Shown here piece by piece: positions 14,556-17,012 of a stretch of DNA of 17,012 bases. Made by a program: the position numbers and the translations under genes. How positions within the stretch are numbered: the stretch's first letter is position 1; each line of letters begins with the position of its first letter. Under the pieces are notes generated by a model. The model ran no database searches. It was not told the DNA's origin and saw nothing but the letters and a program-made list of their open reading frames with translations. This DNA comes from AA29 sp041481445 (GTDB lineage: Bacteria > Acidobacteriota > Vicinamibacteria > Fen-336), in NCBI GenBank assembly GCA_041481445.1, contig JBGPBV010000144.1:1-17012 (forward strand). The letters run 5' to 3'.

Positions 14556-15323
14556 ATGCGGATCCTGGCCCAGGTCCGCAGCCTGCTCGGCGTGGCCGCC
14601 CTCGTGGCGTGGCTCCTCGTGGGTGATCTCTGGGAGCGCTTCGTGGTCTGGCCCCGCATGCGGCTCCGGCCGGCCCGCGCTTACGCTCTCATCTCCGCCT
14701 ACATGAAGATGATGTCGCACGGCATCCTGGGCATCGTGCAGGCGGCGGGCGGCCGCCTCGCCCGCACGGGCACGATCCCCACGGAGCAGCCGTGCTACAT
14801 CGTGATGAACCACCAGTCGCTCCTGGACATACCGACGGCCACCCTGATGGCGGAGCCCTACGTGTGCCGGTTCATCGCGCGGGCGCGCTACGGCAACTGG
14901 GTGCCGTCGGTGTCGCTGTGCATGCGCCTGCTCGGCTGCCCGGTCATCGAGCCGGAGAACCGCAAGGCCTCGTTGCGCGCCCTGCGCGAGGCGGCGCGCG
15001 CCCAGCCCCACGGCATCCTCGTCTTCCCGGAGGGGCATCGCACCCGCGACGGCGAGATCCAGCCCTTCCACACCGCCGGGCTCGAGATCATGATGCGCGA
15101 GCGGCCGCTGCCCGTGTACCTGGTGGTGACGGACGGGTTCTGGAAGGGCCGCCGGTTCGTGGACTTCCTCTTCAACAGCGACCGCATCGACGGCCGCACG
15201 GAGGTGCTCGGCCCGTTCCCGCCGCCCGCGGACCGGGAGTACGGGCCGTTCCTGGAAGGGCTGCGCGGGGAGATGGTGGAGCGTTTGCGCCGGATGCGCG
15301 GAGGCGCGGGTGTGGCCGCCTGA
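14556..15323 (+). CDS. 1-acyl-glycerol-3-phosphate acyltransferase-like (PlsC family)
   Basis: The 255-residue product is a lysophospholipid acyltransferase. An N-terminal hydrophobic segment (about 8-24) anchors it in the membrane. The catalytic NHxxxxD box is NHQSLLD (85-91), the glycerol-phosphate motif is FPEGHRT (157-163), and PLPVYLV follows as the fourth motif. These enzymes move an acyl group from acyl-ACP or acyl-CoA to a lysolipid hydroxyl. In this operon it could acylate the phosphorylated product of the preceding kinase, either on oxygen or, in a sphingolipid-like scheme, on an amine. The latter would be unusual for the family. The ATG lies 3 nt after the kinase stop, and the end overlaps the next gene by 14 nt. 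Confidence 0.92.
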   Translation: MRILAQVRSLLGVAALVAWLLVGDLWERFVVWPRMRLRPARAYALISAYMKMMSHGILGIVQAAGGRLARTGTIPTEQPCYIVMNHQSLLDIPTATLMAEPYVCRFIARARYGNWVPSVSLCMRLLGCPVIEPENRKASLRALREAARAQPHGILVFPEGHRTRDGEIQPFHTAGLEIMMRERPLPVYLVVTDGFWKGRRFVDFLFNSDRIDGRTEVLGPFPPPADREYGPFLEGLRGEMVERLRRMRGGAGVAA

Positions 15324-16296
15324 GAGCCTGCGCCAGGCGGTGGCGGCGCGGGTGTTCCCCGATCCCCTGCGAAAGGACGTGGCCGCGGTCGCGCGCACGG
15401 TGGCGGAGGCGGGGGGCGACTCCGTGCGCTCGATCGTGTTCTTCGGCTCGCGCAAGACCAAGGCGCGGCCGGACGCCTACAGCGCCTACGACGTCTTCGT
15501 CGTGCTCTCCGCCTACACGCGGTTCTATCGGTCGTTACGGGCCCAGGGGCGCCTCCGCCTCCGGCCGGCCCTGGGCGCGGCCTTGAACGCCTGGCTCCCT
15601 CCCAACCAGGTGTCGATCCCGGTCGAGCTCGAGGACGGCGCGCGCGTGCTGGCCAAGTGCGCGGTCGTGTCCGAGGCCACCCTCCAGGAGGCGACCGCGC
15701 GCGGGCGCAAGGACCACTTCATCGCGGGCCGGCTCTTCCAGCCGACCGAGGTCCTCTACGCGGCCACGCCGGAGGCGAGGGAGGCGGCGCTCCGCGCCCT
15801 GGTCTCCGCCCACGCCCTCACCTGGGACTGGGTGCGCCCCTGGCTGCCCCCGCGGTTCGACGTCGCGGAGTACTGCCGGACGCTCCTGCGCGTCTCCTAC
15901 GCGGGGGAGATCCGTCCGGAGCTGGAAGGCCGCGCGGAGGCGCTGTGGCGCGCGCAGGAGGAGTACCTGCGTCCGGTCTACTCGGTCCTGCTCGAGGCCC
16001 TGCGCGAACGGGGGGACCTGCTCGCGCCCGCTCCCGGCGAATACGCGCCGGCCCGGCCGCCCACCGCCGGCCAGCGGCTCCGCTCGCGCCTCTTCTTCCG
16101 CTGGTCGCTCGTGCGCGCGACCGCCCGCTGGGCCAAGTACATGGTGACCTTCGAGGACTGGCTCGAGTTCATCCTGCGCAAGGCGCAGCGCCACAGCGGG
16201 CAGCCCATCGCGCTCACGGAGCGTGAGCGCCGGCTGCCCCTCGTGTTCCTCTGGCCGCGGGTGATCGCCTACCTGCGGCACAAGGACAAGCCGTGA
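15310..16296 (+). CDS. Nucleotidyltransferase-fold protein with degenerate metal site
   Basis: I do not recognise this 328-residue protein as a named enzyme. Its N-terminal part resembles a polymerase-beta-type (MNT-like) nucleotidyltransferase: SIVFFGSRKTKARPDAYSAYDVFVV (about 41-65). The GS at 46-47 is present, but the usual DxD reads A59-Y60-D61, so one metal-binding Asp is replaced by Ala. The rest is mostly helical, with many Trp and Arg residues and an LFFRWSLVRATARWAKYMVTFEDWLEFILRK-type segment that could lie on a membrane surface. Its start (GTG 15310) lies within the acyltransferase gene, and its stop overlaps the next gene's GTG, so it belongs firmly to the lipid operon. It may be a substrate-binding or regulatory relative, or use an altered catalytic site. 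Confidence 0.7.
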   Translation: MWPPESLRQAVAARVFPDPLRKDVAAVARTVAEAGGDSVRSIVFFGSRKTKARPDAYSAYDVFVVLSAYTRFYRSLRAQGRLRLRPALGAALNAWLPPNQVSIPVELEDGARVLAKCAVVSEATLQEATARGRKDHFIAGRLFQPTEVLYAATPEAREAALRALVSAHALTWDWVRPWLPPRFDVAEYCRTLLRVSYAGEIRPELEGRAEALWRAQEEYLRPVYSVLLEALRERGDLLAPAPGEYAPARPPTAGQRLRSRLFFRWSLVRATARWAKYMVTFEDWLEFILRKAQRHSGQPIALTERERRLPLVFLWPRVIAYLRHKDKP

Positions 16297-17012
16297 AGGG
16301 AATGGGCACGTCCGCGCTCGTCCTCCTGGCCGTGCTCGCGGCGGCGGTGGTCTCGATCGTGGTCTACGCGGCCACGGGCGCGCGTCGCGATCCGGACGCC
16401 CAGCGCCGCGGGTCGCGGTTCCTGATGGGGGCGGGCGACTTCCTGGTGCACTGGTTCCTGTGGGCGATCTCGCCCGCGGAGCGCCTGGCCCTGCGGCTCG
16501 GCCTGACCCCGGACGCCTTCAACCTGGGCGGCCTCGTCTTCGGCTTCCTGAGCGGCCTCGCCATCGCCGCCGGCCGTCTGGAGCTGGGCGGGTGGGCGAT
16601 CCTGCTCGGCGGCATCTGCGACATCCTGGACGGCCGCGTGGCGCGCCGGACCCAGGTGGCCTCGCCCTACGGCGCCTTCATCGACAGCACGCTCGACCGC
16701 TTCGTCGAGGTCTTCGTCTTCCTGGGATTCGTCGTGTACCTCCGCGCCTTCGCCTACGGCCCGCTGCTGGCCGCCTCCGCGATCACGGGCTCGCTGCTCG
16801 TGAGCTACGCCCGGGCCCGCGGCGAGTCGGTGGGGGTGCTGTGCAAGGAGGGCCTGATGCAGCGGGCGGAGCGGCTCGCGCTCACCTTCGCCGCCTGCAT
16901 GGTCGACCGGCCGCTGGCGGCGGCCCGGGGATGGGCGCCGGGGACGCTCGTCCTCTGGACGATGGCGGTGATCGCGGTGGGCAGCTTCACGACCGCCGCC
17001 CATCGGACCCTC
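16293..17012 (+). CDS. CDP-alcohol phosphatidyltransferase (partial, cut by window end)
   Basis: The first 240 residues contain the full family signature DxxDGxxARx8GxxxDxxxD: D110, D113, G114, A117, R118, G127, D131, D135. Hydrophobic helices flank it. The enzyme moves a phosphatidyl-type group from a CDP-linked lipid (or CDP-alcohol) to an alcohol in the membrane, releasing CMP. The later segment SYARARGESVGV and KEGLMQRAERL resembles phosphatidylinositol-phosphate synthase-type members, suggesting a polyol-phosphate acceptor, though this is tentative. An extra hydrophobic N-terminal segment of about 25 residues precedes the core. The GTG at 16293 overlaps the previous stop (GTGA) and has AAGGA 6 nt upstream. 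ATG 16302 is the alternative. The reading frame is still open at the right edge. Confidence 0.9.
   Translation, partial: MKGMGTSALVLLAVLAAAVVSIVVYAATGARRDPDAQRRGSRFLMGAGDFLVHWFLWAISPAERLALRLGLTPDAFNLGGLVFGFLSGLAIAAGRLELGGWAILLGGICDILDGRVARRTQVASPYGAFIDSTLDRFVEVFVFLGFVVYLRAFAYGPLLAASAITGSLLVSYARARGESVGVLCKEGLMQRAERLALTFAACMVDRPLAAARGWAPGTLVLWTMAVIAVGSFTTAAHRTL

Noticed and set aside
1..17012. CRISPR arrays, tRNA or rRNA genes, insertion sequences, prophage or defence genes
   Set aside because: No regular direct repeats, cloverleaf-like segments, transposase or integrase motifs, or flanking inverted/direct repeats could be seen on either strand.

Overview
This is a GC-rich (about 70% by eye) bacterial chromosomal window with tightly packed genes and strong G/C bias at third codon positions. 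It holds 14 protein-coding genes, one of them cut by the right edge. I see no tRNA, rRNA, CRISPR array, transposase or other sign of a mobile element. The gene content (recN, miaB, a bifunctional-nuclease-family gene, parA and parB in a row) and a ParB with a distinctive N-terminus suggest a high-GC, Gram-negative-type lineage such as Acidobacteriota or a relative. That placement is an inference, not something the sequence proves.

Region 1 (241-5563, + strand) is core housekeeping: recN (DNA repair SMC-like ATPase), miaB (tRNA methylthiotransferase), a DUF151/bifunctional nuclease family gene with its own sigma70-like promoter inside the end of miaB, then an overlapping parA-parB pair for chromosome segregation. 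Region 2 (5581-9500, - strand) converges on parB. It holds a large multi-pass membrane protein resembling GT-C glycosyltransferases, a class I SAM methyltransferase, and an FtsX/MacB-type ABC permease without an ATPase gene next to it. The 156-nt gap between permease and methyltransferase contains two strong inverted repeats.

Region 3 (9705-17012, + strand) is the most interesting part. It starts from a back-to-back promoter region with an 11-bp perfect hairpin. It encodes, in order: a radical SAM enzyme with extra C-terminal cysteines, a short-chain dehydrogenase whose only sensible start is a non-standard ATT codon, an alpha-oxoamine synthase (AONS/KBL/serine palmitoyltransferase family), an acetoacetate-decarboxylase-fold protein lacking the usual catalytic lysine, a diacylglycerol/sphingoid-kinase family protein, a PlsC-type acyltransferase, a nucleotidyltransferase-fold protein with a degenerate metal site, and a CDP-alcohol phosphatidyltransferase that runs off the window. 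The last six overlap or nearly touch, so they are probably one operon. A near-copy of the radical SAM gene's extended -10 element lies before the alpha-oxoamine synthase.

Taken together, region 3 reads as a polar-lipid pathway: condense an acyl thioester with an amino acid, reduce the ketone, phosphorylate, acylate, and attach or exchange a head group through a CDP-alcohol intermediate. This resembles sphingolipid-like chemistry, but the set matches no complete pathway I can name. The roles of the decarboxylase-fold, nucleotidyltransferase-fold and radical SAM proteins are unknown.
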